From UBA7396 sp964527685 (GTDB lineage: Bacteria; Patescibacteriota; Gracilibacteria; BD1-5; UBA6164), in the NCBI GenBank assembly GCA_964527685.1, contig CAZGOC010000001.1, forward strand, positions 248,001 to 312,000: a stretch of 64,000 nt of DNA, in the 5' to 3' direction. The notes beneath the pieces are model-generated. The model was not told the DNA's origin. It saw nothing but the letters and a program-made list of their open reading frames with translations, and searched no databases. Below, piece by piece: positions 1 to 11,236 of the stretch (its first letter is position 1; every line of letters starts with the position of its first letter). Position numbers and translations under genes: made by a program.

Positions 1-872
1 ATAATATGTCTTGAGAAAAAAGTGAAATAAAATTAGAAAAGTTTGATGATTTTAGTTTTGAAGAAAAGCTTTTTTGAGAAAAAGAGGTCTTATGATTTTT
101 TGTTTCTGGACACCCACTTGATTGATTGTCTAGATATATTTCAAAAAGATCTAGTAATGATAAAGAATTTAAACTTCCTTTTGATAAAATAGAAAATATT
201 TCTAAAGATAAAAAACCTCAAATAGTTCAGTCTGTTTGATATATAAGAGATCTTAGAAAAGCTATGACAAAATCTTGACAAAGTATGTTAATTGTTTATT
301 TGGAAAGTTTTTATTATGATTTTGAAGTCGCTATTTTTCCAAAAGATTATGATAAATACAAAGATTTAATTGAAATTTGAAAATTTATGATTGTTTCTTG
401 ACACTCAAATATTAATAAAGATTTTCAAAAAAAATCTATTTTAGTTAGAGAATTAAAAGTTATAAGTATATCTCAAGTGCTAGAACAAGCAAAATCTTTA
501 AATTTATTTGATAATAAAAAATACAATACTTTTATTAAAAATGATTTAATAGAAACTAAAGAAAAAATTAGTGATACAAAAGATGAAAATATAAATATAG
601 ATGAAAATTTAGAAGATTTAAGTGTTAAGCAAAAAGATGATTATATAGAAATAAATGATGAAATAAAAGATGAGGAAAAAATAGACAAATATATAATCAG
701 TATAGAAAAAACTACAAAAAAAGAGCAATTAAATGATTTAAAAAGCTTTCTATTATCTCAAGAAAATTGAGAAATAAAGATATTTTTAAATTTTGATTGA
801 AAGGAAATTGACACTAAAATAAGTATATCTAATTTAGGTGATTTAATTAAGTATATTAAAACTAATTTTTAG
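1..872 (+). CDS. dnaE: DNA polymerase III alpha subunit, C-terminal part (5' end outside window)
   Basis: This is the 3' part of the replicative polymerase subunit; the polymerase core lies upstream of the window. The open frame (TGA as Gly) starts at base 3. Near its beginning it shows EKEVLGFFVSGHPLDG, the conserved stretch after the DnaE helix-hairpin-helix region. It continues into an OB-fold-like part (VGYIRDLRKAMTKSGQSMLI), then a charged, Lys/Glu-rich linker and a short C-terminal domain of about 60 residues. The gene ends with TAG and overlaps the convergent comEC gene by 11 bases. The family match is good; the tail beyond the OB fold is not distinctive. Confidence 0.88.
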
Positions 873-2340
873 TCTTTTTATCTATTTTAAAGTAAATTAT
901 TAAAAATATTAGTATTAAAAAATATATTATTTCAGCATAAATATTAAACTCTCAAAAATCTAGTTTAAATAAAGCAAAGTTTAAATTTCAAAAAAAATTT
1001 GCAATAATTATAATATATTTTAATAAAAAATAAGTTATAAATCAAAACAAAAATCAAAGTGATGTAGACATAAAATTTAAAATAATTGTCAAAAATCAAA
1101 ATAACATTGTAAATGGAATTATTCATCAGACAAGCATATTTGCTATAGGTGAAAAAATTGAAACTTGTCAAAAATTAAAAATCATTATTGGCAGTGTTGT
1201 TGTCATAGCAGATAGTGTTAAAATAAAACTTTCTTTTATAGCTCAAGTTTCTGGTAAAAAATAAAATATTTTTTTAAAAAATTCTTGAAAATACAATAAT
1301 CAAATAACAGCCAAAAAACTTAAATGAAAAGAACTATCATAGTTTAATATTAATGGATTAAACAAAATAAATAAGAATGCTGTAAAAATAAGTAATGTTA
1401 AACTATCTTGTGATCTTCAAGAAATAAGTATAAAATACCCTAAAATCCCCATAATTCAAGCTCTAACTACAGGTATATTATCTCATACTAAAAACACAAA
1501 AAATACTATAAATAAAGATATTATTATAAATCTCAATATACTTGGAACAAATTTTAATAAAAACCCTAAAAAAATTATTATTATTGTTATATTAAATCAA
1601 GAAACAGCAACTAAATGAGTAAGTCAGGAATTATTGAAAGATTTTAACATATCTTTTGACATATCTTCTCTAGCTCATATCAAAATTCATCAAAGTAAAA
1701 CTGCTTCATTTTCAGGAAAAGTTTTATAAATATTGTCTAAAATAGTTTGTCTAGTATTAATTATAAAATTTGTCATTTTTGGTAATTTAACTTTTCAAGT
1801 TTTTTCTATAGCATATGGGAAAATTTGAAAAAAAATATCTTTTGAAAAGTTAAATTTTTGATAATTAAAATTTGAAGAAAAGTTGTCTATTTTAGTTAGC
1901 CTAGTTGTAGTTTTTATTATATCTCATTTATTTAATACATAATTTTTAGGATAGTATATTAAAGCATTTATATTTTTTATCTTGTAATTATTTAAAGTAT
2001 TTATTTTTAAGATATATGAATTTGAACTTTCTTGTTTTTTATAAAGTTCTTTTATTTCTCAAGTTATTTGAGTATTTTTATTATAAAAATTAGTTATAAA
2101 ATTAACTTTATTTATTAAAAAATAATTATTTATTCAAGAATAAATTGATCAAAAGGTTATTCAAAATCATATAATAATTAAAAATAAATGATGTTTTTTT
2201 AATATAAAAATAAATAATATTAAAAAGACAAAAATAAAGCTTAAAAACAAAGTTATTAAGCTAAAATTAAATAATATATTTGAAATTAAAATTCAAAATA
2301 AAGCAGATATTATAAAAAATAAAAATACTTTATTTAACAT
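862..2340 (-). CDS. comEC: ComEC/Rec2-type competence channel, without the metallo-hydrolase domain
   Basis: Inner-membrane channel for single-stranded DNA in natural transformation. The 492 residues open with membrane segments, followed by a soluble region typical of the ComEC N-terminal OB-like domain (residues about 90-190). Then comes the Competence core: PENEAVLLGGILIGARED, HLVAVSGFNITII and VVRAGIMGIL, with many hydrophobic helices to the end. Family members often carry about 250 more residues with a beta-lactamase-like fold; here the frame stops at TAG after the helices, so that domain is absent. It starts at ATG, 6 bases after the stop of the Lgt-like gene, so the two are probably co-transcribed. 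ComF lies about 3 kb upstream on the same strand. Confidence 0.88.
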
Positions 2341-2346
2341 AATTTT

Positions 2347-3129
2347 TTAATTAATTTCTGTTAATTTTGGTGTTTTATAGATTCTATAAAGTCAATAAAT
2401 ACCAAAAATAATTAATCATATTCATCATAATTGATTAAAGTTTATTCAAATTAATGTTTTAAAAAAGTCTATTTTTCAAGAAAAGCTTTCTAAAATAATA
2501 AACACTGCTCAAATTAAAGTAATTCATATGTATCAAATAATTCCTCTAACAGAAATAAACATTGCTAACATATAAAGTACAGAAAATAATATAAAAAATA
2601 CAATTGCATAAACTATAGCAAGTGGAAAAATTGGTACTTCATAAGGTATTGGAGAGAAAGGATTACTATAAAGAATTTCTATTCAAAAACTTGTTTCTTT
2701 TCAATAAACTTGTCCTCAAAAAAAAGCTCAAATATATCAAACAACTCAAGCAAATAAAAAGGATAAAATTGAAACATCCATATATTTTCAACTTCTTAAG
2801 TTATGCATTATTATCGATATAAATAACACTAAAAAAAATCAAACAAATGCTCAAATTAAAGAAAAGTTATAATCATTCATGAAAAAAAAGTCTATTGGGT
2901 CTTTTATGTATTTTAAATTTGACCAATTAGCTATTATATAAAATATTCTTGAGAAGAAAAATACTGATAAAAAATACCATAAAATTCTATTGAAAAAAAA
3001 TGATTCATTTATTCAAAATCTATGACTTAATCTCTTTAACATCCATACAAAAAGAAAAAAACATATTGTAAGTGATAATCAAAAAGTATATATATAAAAT
3101 CAATTAAATATTTCAAAAAATGGGTACAT
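2347..3129 (-). CDS. Lgt-like polytopic membrane protein (degenerate prolipoprotein diacylglyceryl transferase)
   Basis: A 260-residue protein with about seven hydrophobic segments. The length and pattern resemble Lgt, which adds diacylglycerol to the lipobox cysteine of lipoproteins. Two places match: GYIGAFFGGQVYG, which lines up with the Lgt signature GRxGNFxNxExxG, and SNPFSPIPYEVPIFPLAIVY, which resembles the segment after it. The arginine, asparagine and glutamate of the signature are replaced here (Tyr, Gly, Gln), so normal transferase activity is doubtful. It is either a fast-evolving Lgt or another protein of the same fold. The gene sits between comEC and rny. Family assignment is moderate. 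Confidence 0.5.
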
Positions 3130-3187
3130 AAAAGTTTTTAATTAAAATTTATTTAGTTTTCATTATATAAAAATTTATAAAAAATCA

Positions 3188-3217
3188 AAAAAATGGTAAA
3201 AATTACCATTTTTTTTA
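3188..3217. terminator. Terminator hairpin 3' of rny
   Basis: AAATGGTAA and TTACCATTT pair around a short A-rich loop. The hairpin is flanked by A-runs on the left and T-runs on the right, so it can end transcription in either direction. It overlaps the stop codon of rny and separates it from the lgt-like/comEC pair. Confidence 0.75.
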
Positions 3218-4726
3218 TTTAGCATATTCAATTACTCTTAATTCTCTTATTAAATTAACCTTAACTTCTCAAGGATAATTTAGTTTTGATTCTATATCTA
3301 AAGCTATATTTCTAGCCATTTCATGTGCTTCAAAATCTCAAACAACATCTGCATCAACAAAAACTCTAACTTCTCTTCAAGCACTAATTGCATAAACTTT
3401 TGAAACTCAAGGGAATGAAGCAACTAAAGCCTCCATTTCTTTAACTCTTTTTACATATTGTTCAATTGCTTCTCTTCTAGCACCTGGCCTAACTGAACTT
3501 ATTGCATCAGCCATTTGCACTATTGCAGCATAAATTGAAATTCAAGAAGGTTCTCAATGATGATTTTCTATCATATCAACTACATTTTCTGCAAGTCAAT
3601 ATTTTCTTCAAACTTTAGCTCAAATTTCTGGATGAGTTCACTCAATATCTTGATCCATTGCTTTTCAAATATCATGAAGTAATCATCATTTTTTAGCTAA
3701 AATAGGATCTAAATTTAAATCACGAGCAATACTTTCTGCAATATATGCAACTTCTGTTGAGTGTTTTAAAATATTTTGTCCATAACTTGTTCTAAATCTC
3801 AATTTTCACACTAAAGGAATCATTTCTTCAGGAATTCAAGTAAGATTTAATTCATCAAGTGTTTTTTTTCAAATTTCTTTTAATAAAACTTCTGCATCAT
3901 TTGTAGTAAGTTCTACTATTTCTTCAATTCTTGCTGGTTGAATTCTTCAATCTTCAAGTAATTTTTCAAGTGATTTTTTAGCAATATATCTTTTAAATAA
4001 ATCAAATGCTGAAATAAATACAGTATCTGGAGTATCATCAATAATTAAAGCAACTCAAGTAGCTCTTTCAAAAGCTACAATATTTCTTCATTCTTTTCAA
4101 ATAAGTTTTCACTTTAAATCATCATTTGGTAGTTGAATTAAAGTAGTTGTAACTTCTTGAGTTACATCAGAGGCATATTGTTGAATTGATTTTATAATTA
4201 TTTCTCTTGAAATTTCTTGTTTTCTTTCCTCAACTCATTTTTTGTATTTTTCAATTTGAGTTATAAAATCTTTTTGATACTTTTCTCAAACTTGTTTTAA
4301 AAGCAATTCTTTTGCTTCATTTTCAGACATTTTAGCCATTTCAGACAATTTTTGTCAAAGTTCGTCTTCTTTTTTTAATAAATTTTCTTGTTTCTGTCTA
4401 AAATCGTCTTCTTTTTTTAATAAATTTTCTTGTTTTTGAGTTATTTCTTCTAACTTGTTATCAAGTTTTTCTTCTTTTTCTAAAATTCTTTGTTCTTGTT
4501 TTTCTACTTTTTTTAATATTTCTTGTGATTCTTGTTTTGCTTTATTTAGTAAAACATCATTTTCTTGTTTAGTTTTTTTAAGTATTTCTTCTTTTTTGTT
4601 TTCTGCATTTTTTAATACTTCTTGTGCTTTTATTTCAGCACTTTTAAGCGCTTTTACTTGCATGAATTTTAACAAAACATATGATAAAATTCCTCACAGT
4701 AAAAGTCACATTATAAAATAATTCAT
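3215..4726 (-). CDS. rny: Ribonuclease Y
   Basis: Membrane-anchored endoribonuclease that starts mRNA decay. The 503 residues are close to the family norm of about 510-520. There is an N-terminal membrane anchor (residues 2-20), then a long Lys/Glu-rich coiled coil (about 25-150), a KH domain and an HD domain. FRTSYGQNILKHSTE is the family signature around the HD region, and the protein ends with PGEVKVNLIRELRVIEYAK, the usual RNase Y C-terminus. The chosen ATG supplies the anchor, which a later in-frame ATG at 4675 would lose. The 229 bases upstream of the start hold no gene. Confidence 0.95.
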
Positions 4727-4955
4727 AACTTTTAATTTAGGTAATAATTTTCCTTTTTGAAAATATAATAATCAAATATTTAATGCACTAAAAAAACATT
4801 ATATTTTTATAATATTTATTAGTTTTAATGAACAATAGAGATTTTTATTTAATTATTTTTAATATTTTTTAATTAACTTTAGGAAGTTTGTAGCTTTATT
4901 TTTTATAACAAGCTATACTTAATATTACAAAAATAGTTTAAAAGTCAAAATTAAA

Positions 4956-5432
4956 TTAATTTAAATGATATTTTTTTAAAAAAATATTTAAATTATCTTC
5001 TAAATTTTTTGCAAAAATTCATAAATAATTAAAATAATTTACTGAAGTTTTAAATTCTCAATATCAATTTTGAGCTTTTTGTCTAATTTTATTTATTTTT
5101 AATTTTTCAATTTTTATAATATCAACAATACTCTCTCTATCTTCTTTATTTGTTTCTGTAAAATTAATTATTGTTTTTCTATCTTTTATAATATCATAAT
5201 CAATAAATACTTCAAATTTTTTTCATTTAAATTCAATTTTTAAAGATTTTATTTTTCAATTATTTTTTTCTATTTCATAAATATAATAATCTCAATATCT
5301 ATATGATATTTTATTTTTTAATAATATATCATCTACTTTTTTTGATGTATTTTCTTTATTTTCTAAAACTTCTCAATTTTCATCAAATAATTCAAGTTGT
5401 TTAGAGAATAACTCTTTTTGATTTATATCCAT
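4956..5432 (-). CDS. Hypothetical protein, 158 aa
   Basis: A complete frame (TGA as Gly) of 158 residues starting MDINQKELFSKQLELFDENG. It is charged and soluble, with no membrane segment and no cysteine. Tyr/Trp/Phe-containing stretches follow the charged N-terminus, and the C-terminal third looks helical (KIEKLKINKIRQKAQ). I recognise no family. It stands alone between comF and rny on the same strand, separated from both by short AT-rich spacers. Confidence 0.7.
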
Positions 5433-5496
5433 AAAATAATTTTATTATAAATTAATAAATTTATTTTATTATACCATATTTTTATAAAAAATCAAA

Positions 5497-6192
5497 TTAA
5501 TCACTTGATATACAAAGTCAAATAATATTTTTTACTCAAGATTTTTTTAATAATTTTGCTATTTCATTTATAGTTGTCTTTGTTGACACAACATCATCAA
5601 TTATAACAAATGTTTTATTTTTATATTTTTTTATTAATTTTTCATCTATTTTAAAAGCATTTTCTAAATTTTCTAATCTTTTTAATTTATCAAGATGTGA
5701 TTGAGGAGTTGTATTTTTTACTTTTTTAACTATTTTAAAATCATAATTTATTTGATATTTTTTATTTAAAAATTTTATTAAAACTTCTCCTACATTGTAT
5801 CCTCTTTTAAGTTTTTTTAAAAAATACATTGGTGGAGTAATAAAAATTAAATTATTTTTTTCTATATCAATATATTTTAAAATCAAATCTCATAAATAAT
5901 TTGAAAAATCATCTAAAATATCTTTTTTATGATAAAATTTAGCATCTTTTATAAGTTTTTTTATAATAAAGTGTCTATAATGAGTTAAAATAATAATTTT
6001 ATCTAAATAAAAGTTATTATTACAATAAAAATGTCTATCAAAATTAATAGAATATTCCTTACAAACATAGCAACTTTCTTCAAAATATCAGATTTTTTCC
6101 AAACAATTTTTACACAAAAAGTGTCACTCTTTTTTACAAGAATAACACTTTTTTGGAGCAAAAATATCTTTTAAAATATCTATTATTTTCAT
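5497..6192 (-). CDS. comF: ComF-family phosphoribosyltransferase-like competence protein
   Basis: ComF proteins pair an N-terminal zinc finger with a phosphoribosyltransferase domain and take part in DNA uptake, possibly in handling DNA at the inner membrane face. The 231 residues begin with four CxxC-type pairs (CYSCKK, CKNC, CYVCKE). The PRTase region carries VIIDDVVSTKTTINEIA, the PRPP-binding loop, in which the usual TTGAT is altered to STKTT. GYNVGEVLIKFL is the typical family stretch before it. Its start overlaps the end of the aminopeptidase gene by 10 bases, so the two are translated from one transcript. Confidence 0.85.
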
Positions 6193-7568
6193 AATTCTAA
6201 AATCATTTTAGACAAACTTTCAACTCAAAATCAAGTTGCTCAAGAATTATAAAGTCAGTATTTTTCTTTAACAAATGATGGTCAAGCTATATCAATATGT
6301 GTAAATAATTCTTTATTTAATACAAAATTTTTTAAAAAAGCTCCTCACATTGAAGCTCAAGCCATTGGACTTGAAGTGTAGTTTTGTAAATCACTTATTT
6401 TTCATTTAGTTTTTTCTAAATAAAATTCATTAAATGGTAATTCCCAATATTTTTCAAATGTTTCATTTTTTAATAAATTATCTATAATCTGTCTATTATC
6501 TCACATAATTCAAGCATAATTATATCAAAGTGCTACCATACAAGCTCAAGTTAAAGTAGCTATTGAAGTTATATATTCTAGGTTATAATTTTTTGATAAA
6601 TATGATATTCAATCAGCTAAAACAAGTCTTCATTCTGCATCTGTATTTGTTATTTCTACAGAAAGTCCACTATATGAATTTAAAACATCTCCAGGTCTAT
6701 AAGCATCTCAAGAAATACTATTTTCAGCAAGTGGCAAAGCACAAATTATATTACAATTTAATTTTTCTTCATCTATTTCTTTCATCATATAAAGTAATGA
6801 TGCTGATCAAGCCATATCGAGTTTCATATCATACATATGATCTCAGGTTTTTATATTTAATCATCCTGTATCAAAAGTAACTCATTTTCAAACAAATCAA
6901 TAATATGGTAATTTTTTGTCTACAATATGTTCTAGAATAACTAGTTTAGGTTTATAATTACTTGCTTTTCAAACTCATTCTATTAATCAAAGTTTTTCTC
7001 TTTTTATATCTTCATAATCTAAAACTTTTACTTTTGTATTTTTAAATTTTATATTTTTTATTAAACTTAAATATTTATCTGGAGTTTTATCACTAGATGG
7101 TTTATTTACCAAATCTCTACAATCTGTAATATTTTTTAATGTTGTTAATCTTTTTAATAATTGATTTTTTAAAATATCATTGCAAACTATATTTAATTCA
7201 AGATCTTTTTTTTCTTTTTTATACTCTATATAATCATATTTTCAAAGTATAATACTATCAATTAATATATTATCTTTATTAAATTCAAAAGTTAAATTAT
7301 TTGGTAAAATAGATATATTTTCTCATAAAAAAACAAGTATATTTTTTGAAATATCAAGGTGGAAAAATAAAATTATTTCTTCATAATCTCATCATAAAAA
7401 TATTTTAAATGTTGTATTTTTTTGATCTTTTAAAATATCATTTAGTTTGTCTAGAATCTTTTTGTCTAGATTTAAAAAATTTAATTTTTCTAAATCAAAT
7501 TTATTTTTTATTAAAAAAACTAAATTAGTATTTTTTTTATCTTCAAATTTATTTATAATTTCTAGCAT
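6183..7568 (-). CDS. pepA: M17 family leucyl aminopeptidase
   Basis: A di-zinc exopeptidase that removes N-terminal residues from peptides in the cytosol. The 461 residues fit the family. Metal and catalytic motifs are intact: GKGVTFDTGGLNIK (Lys and Asp ligands), YDMKLDMAGSAS, and NTDAEGRLVLADG (Asp, Glu and the catalytic Arg). The N-terminal 160 residues are the variable domain. The last codons run ELGK then TAA, through the start of comF. Many of the conserved glycines are TGA codons, so under the standard code the gene would look shattered. Confidence 0.92.
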
Positions 7569-7569
7569 A

Positions 7570-8916
7570 TTATTTTTTATTAGGATTTAATTTAAAATAG
7601 CTTAAAAAAAAGTATATTGATTCTATTAATAATAATATTCAAATATATAAAATTTCAAAATTATTAAATATAAAAAATGTTATTATTCAAAGTAAATTTA
7701 TTATTAATGAAAAAAATATAACTATATAATTATCTATTAAATGTAATTTTTTGTAAAAATAAAGGGAAAATATCATTCAAAATGATAATACTAAACAAAA
7801 AATTAAATAATAAATAGTTTCATAATTTATTAAACTAAATTCATATAAACTATAAAAAGTTAAATAAGTAAAAATAAGTACTGAAAGGAAAAAAGATATA
7901 TAATTATTGTATTTTTTATGGATAAATAAATTATAAATTATTTGTGTTAATAAAATTATATAAATAATTATAGAAAAATGATTAATTTGATAAATTATTC
8001 AAAAAAATATTGAAAAATAAGTAAAAATTATTCAAATATATTTTAAAATTAATTCATCTTTTTTTAAAATTTTAATTTTTGGTAAAAATTCAAACCAAAT
8101 CACTCAAAAAATACTACAAATAAAACTAAACCAAAATAATAAATTTTCTTTAAATATATAAAAATATAAATAAAATAATGTAAATCAAAAAATATAAACA
8201 CTAAAATGAATTAACAAAGAATTATCTAAATTATTTTTATTAACTAAAAATCTATCATAATAAAAAAATAAAGGAAAAATAAGTAAAATCAAAAATCAAT
8301 TTATAAAATCAATTAAATAAAAGAAATTATTATTTGTAATAATAATATAAAAATAATTTATTAAATAAAATAAAGAAAATATTATAGAATTTATTTTTAA
8401 AAATTCTCTTGATAAAGATGATTGTTGTGATAAAAAATAAAATAAAAATATTAATATATTTAAAAAAAATATAAAATAAGAATAGTGAATTTCTAAACTA
8501 TATGATATTAAATAAAGCGATATATAAGCTAAAATAAATCATATATAATAAGAAAAATATTTAAATAATTTAATTAAATTATCTTTGTTAAAAATATTTT
8601 TTAATATATTTTTTTGATTATTTTGTTCTATTTTTTTATCATCCTCTTCACTTAAAGAAAAAGATCAAAAATAAAAAAATAATATTATTGATATAAAAAT
8701 AAATATAATTATTTCATATATTAAACTTCAAAAAATAGTTTGAAGTACAATAGTATTTTCATTTGAAAAAATAATATTATCTTTTAAAGATAACACTAAA
8801 ACATCTTGATAAATATTTAAATCATTTCAAAAAATATCTTTTTTATTTGAAAAACTATAAAAAACATAAAAAATAAATGAATATAAAATTGAAAGTAGAA
8901 AAAATAAATATCCCAT
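7570..8916 (-). CDS. Hypothetical polytopic membrane protein, 448 aa
   Basis: An uninterrupted frame of 448 residues, extremely rich in Phe, Ile, Leu, Tyr and Asn. I count about ten to twelve hydrophobic segments, with one charged cytosolic loop around residues 85-120 (SEEDDKKIEQNNQKN). No family motif is visible. It ends 1 base before the aminopeptidase start, so it lies in the same operon, and begins right after a terminator hairpin. A transporter or flippase-like role is possible but unsupported. Confidence 0.75.
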
Positions 8917-8946
8917 AAAAAAAGAGTGATTAAAAGTTAATCACTC
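8917..8946 (-). terminator. Terminator between two minus-strand membrane-protein genes
   Basis: GAGTGATTAA and TTAATCACTC form a perfect 10-bp stem with a 3-base loop, followed on the minus strand by seven T. It covers the last codons and stop of the 458-aa gene and stands directly before the start of the 448-aa gene, so expression of the latter may depend on readthrough. Confidence 0.8.
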
Positions 8947-10306
8947 AAAATATAAACAAAAAACTAAAAAATACAATATTAAAAATCAAACTAAAAACTC
9001 ATGAAGTATATTTTATTAAAATTAAAATTAAATTAAGTAAAATAAAATAAAATAATCAGTGAAAATTTATGTCTAAATTATATATTTTAAAATAATTAAA
9101 TAAATTTAATAATAAAAATATAATTGAATAAAATAAAACTAAAAATAATACAGGGATTTTTGCTATATTTAATATATATATAATCTTTCACACAAAAGTA
9201 TAATATCATTTTAAAACCTTAGTATAAGAAAATGTTTTTCAAGTAAGTCTTGATTTAAAAATCATTATATTTTGTTTTAAAACTTTTTCTTTTAAATAAA
9301 AATTTGTTTTTAATTTATTATTTTCTTTTGATGGAATTATATAAATTAAAAAGTTTTTTAATTTTTCTTTTCTTAAATCTTTTAATTTACTTTCATATTT
9401 TTCAATTAAAAGTTTTGTTTTTAAAAAAGTTCATGAAGTTGTATCTATACTAAATTTTTCTTTTTTTTCTTTTGATAGACTTAAGGTTTCTTTTATAGAA
9501 TTAAAAAAAGTTTTTATTATATGTCAAAAATCATCTTCTTTAGCTACAAAAGAACTTTTAGATCATACTTCTTTTAATAATTTATTTGTTTCTTTTAATA
9601 ATTTTTTAGAATTTTCATCTTTTTTTGATTCTAAAATTTTTAATTCTGTTTCTCAAATCTTAATTAAAGCAAGTTCTCAAATTTCTTTTAATTTTGCAAT
9701 ATTTGTTCAAGATTTTAATTTTAAAATTTCAGTATAAATAGCTTTAAATTTTTCTTTTTTTTCAAAATCTAAATATTCATTATTTGGTATTTCTATAAAA
9801 TATTTTAATTTATCTAATGCTTTATTTAAAATATTATAAACATTATCTATTTCTTTTTTCATTAAAAAACTATCTGTAGTTTCTTCAACTACTTCTTTTT
9901 TTATAGTTTCTTCTTTTTTTGATGTTTTTTCTAAATTTTTCTTATTTGCTTCTAAATAAATTCTATATTGACTTTCTAGTTCATTTATAATTTTTTCTTT
10001 TTCAATTAAAGTTTCATCTTGATTTTGATAAATATATTTTAAATCATATTTTAATTGGTATTTTATTTTTAAATAAGCTTTAAAGATATCATTTGAAACT
10101 ATAGTTCAAGTTTTTAACTCTCAATTATTTAAAATCTCAAAAAAATACTTATTTCAATCTATTTCAGATTCTTCTATTGATTGAATTGAAAGTATAGAAA
10201 ATCATTCTTTATGTAGTTGTTCTTTTAATTCAGCTTCAGAATTTGCTTTTTTAACTAAATTAAATTTTTGAAGTCATTTTGCAACCTCTATTTTAAATGT
10301 TTTCAT
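8930..10306 (-). CDS. Hypothetical coiled-coil protein with C-terminal membrane segments, 458 aa
   Basis: The first 50 residues (EAELKEQLHKEGFSILSI) recall the short N-terminal motif of type II secretion/type IV pilus inner-membrane proteins such as GspF/PilC, but no F domain follows. Residues about 60-350 are strongly charged and helical (long Lys/Glu stretches, coiled coil). The last 110 residues contain about three hydrophobic segments. It lies downstream of two small genes read the same way. Function unknown; a scaffold for an envelope machine is a guess only. Confidence 0.7.
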
Positions 10307-10334
10307 TTTTTATATTTTCTATAATTTTTTAAAA

Positions 10335-10610
10335 TTAAGCTATATTATTTTTTGGAGTTAAAAATTTAGATAAAATATTATCTATTTGGGAAGTATTTTC
10401 TTCTGGGAGTCATTTTAAAAATTCAACTATTTCAAGAGATCATTTTAATTCTACTTCTCTATTTTTTACAAAATCTTTTGATTGATCTTGTTTTAATCAA
10501 AGTAAATTATCTATATCTTTTGAAGATACTTCTTTTTTCTCACCTAAATTTTTAAATGAATTTTTTAATTCATCTTTATTAAAATTTTTTTCAGTATTTA
10601 TAGTTTCCAT
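10335..10610 (-). CDS. Small hypothetical protein, 91 aa
   Basis: A complete frame starting METINTEKNFNKDELKNSFK and ending in TPKNNIA. It is acidic/basic mixed, helical and soluble, without cysteine or membrane segment. It ends 29 bases before the 458-aa coiled-coil gene and starts 4 bases after the stop of the 103-aa gene, so all three probably form one operon. No family recognised. Confidence 0.65.
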
Positions 10611-10613
10611 ATT

Positions 10614-10925
10614 TTATAAATTATTTAATAAAAATCAAAAGTTATTTATTTCTTTTTGCTTTTCAACTGCTTCTTTTTTTCTCATTCAAGCTATTTCACT
10701 AAATCATTGCTTTTTAATATCATCTAAATTTTTTGCTTCAATTTCTCAAATAAAACTTTGTAATGATTTATATAAATTATTTAATCAATTCTCATCTAAA
10801 AAATCTAAACTATTTAAATAAGTTTCTTTTTGACTATCTTTTATGTTTAAATTTTTTATTATTGTTATAATAATTTTTTTTTGATTTTCTAAAGCAGAAT
10901 TTCTTTTAAAAATATTTAAAATCAT
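10614..10925 (-). CDS. Small hypothetical protein, 103 aa
   Basis: A complete frame starting MILNIFKRNSALENQKK. It is predicted to be helical with a Lys/Glu-rich C-terminal third (GMRKKEAVEKQKEINN) and no membrane segment. It is the first gene of the minus-strand operon that continues through the 91-aa and 458-aa genes. No family recognised. Confidence 0.65.
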
Positions 10926-11236
10926 TTTTTATATTTTATAAATTAACCTAAAATTATTTTAACATATTTTTTTATTAAATACAAATTTATTGTAATAATA
11001 TAATTATAGTAATAATAGTAATAAAAAATGTTAAATAATAAAACACCATTAAAATGTGTAAAAAATCAATATTTATTAAATTTTATTATATAAAACATAA
11101 AATAAATAGCTTATTTAAAGTAAAAAAATATTTTAACAATTTTTAAACAAGTTTATTTTTTTTAAATTGACTTGTGTTTAATTCACAAATTGTTATTATA
11201 ATTTTTGTTAAAAATTTAATTTGTAATTTAAACAAA
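10926..11236. promoter_or_regulatory. Divergent intergenic region with promoters for both sides
   Basis: About 310 bases without a gene between two diverging operons. On the plus strand TTGTGT (11172-11177) and TATAAT (11197-11202) are 19 bases apart and could drive the protease gene; the same place holds a small inverted repeat (TTGTG/CACAA). For the minus operon several TATAAT-like boxes exist, but I cannot choose one. Confidence 0.45.

Noticed and set aside
4455..4721. Plus-strand frame opposite the RNase Y coiled coil, with many Ser, Cys and Phe
   Set aside because: It is the reverse complement of Lys/Glu codons of the coiled coil; the RNase Y reading is certain.
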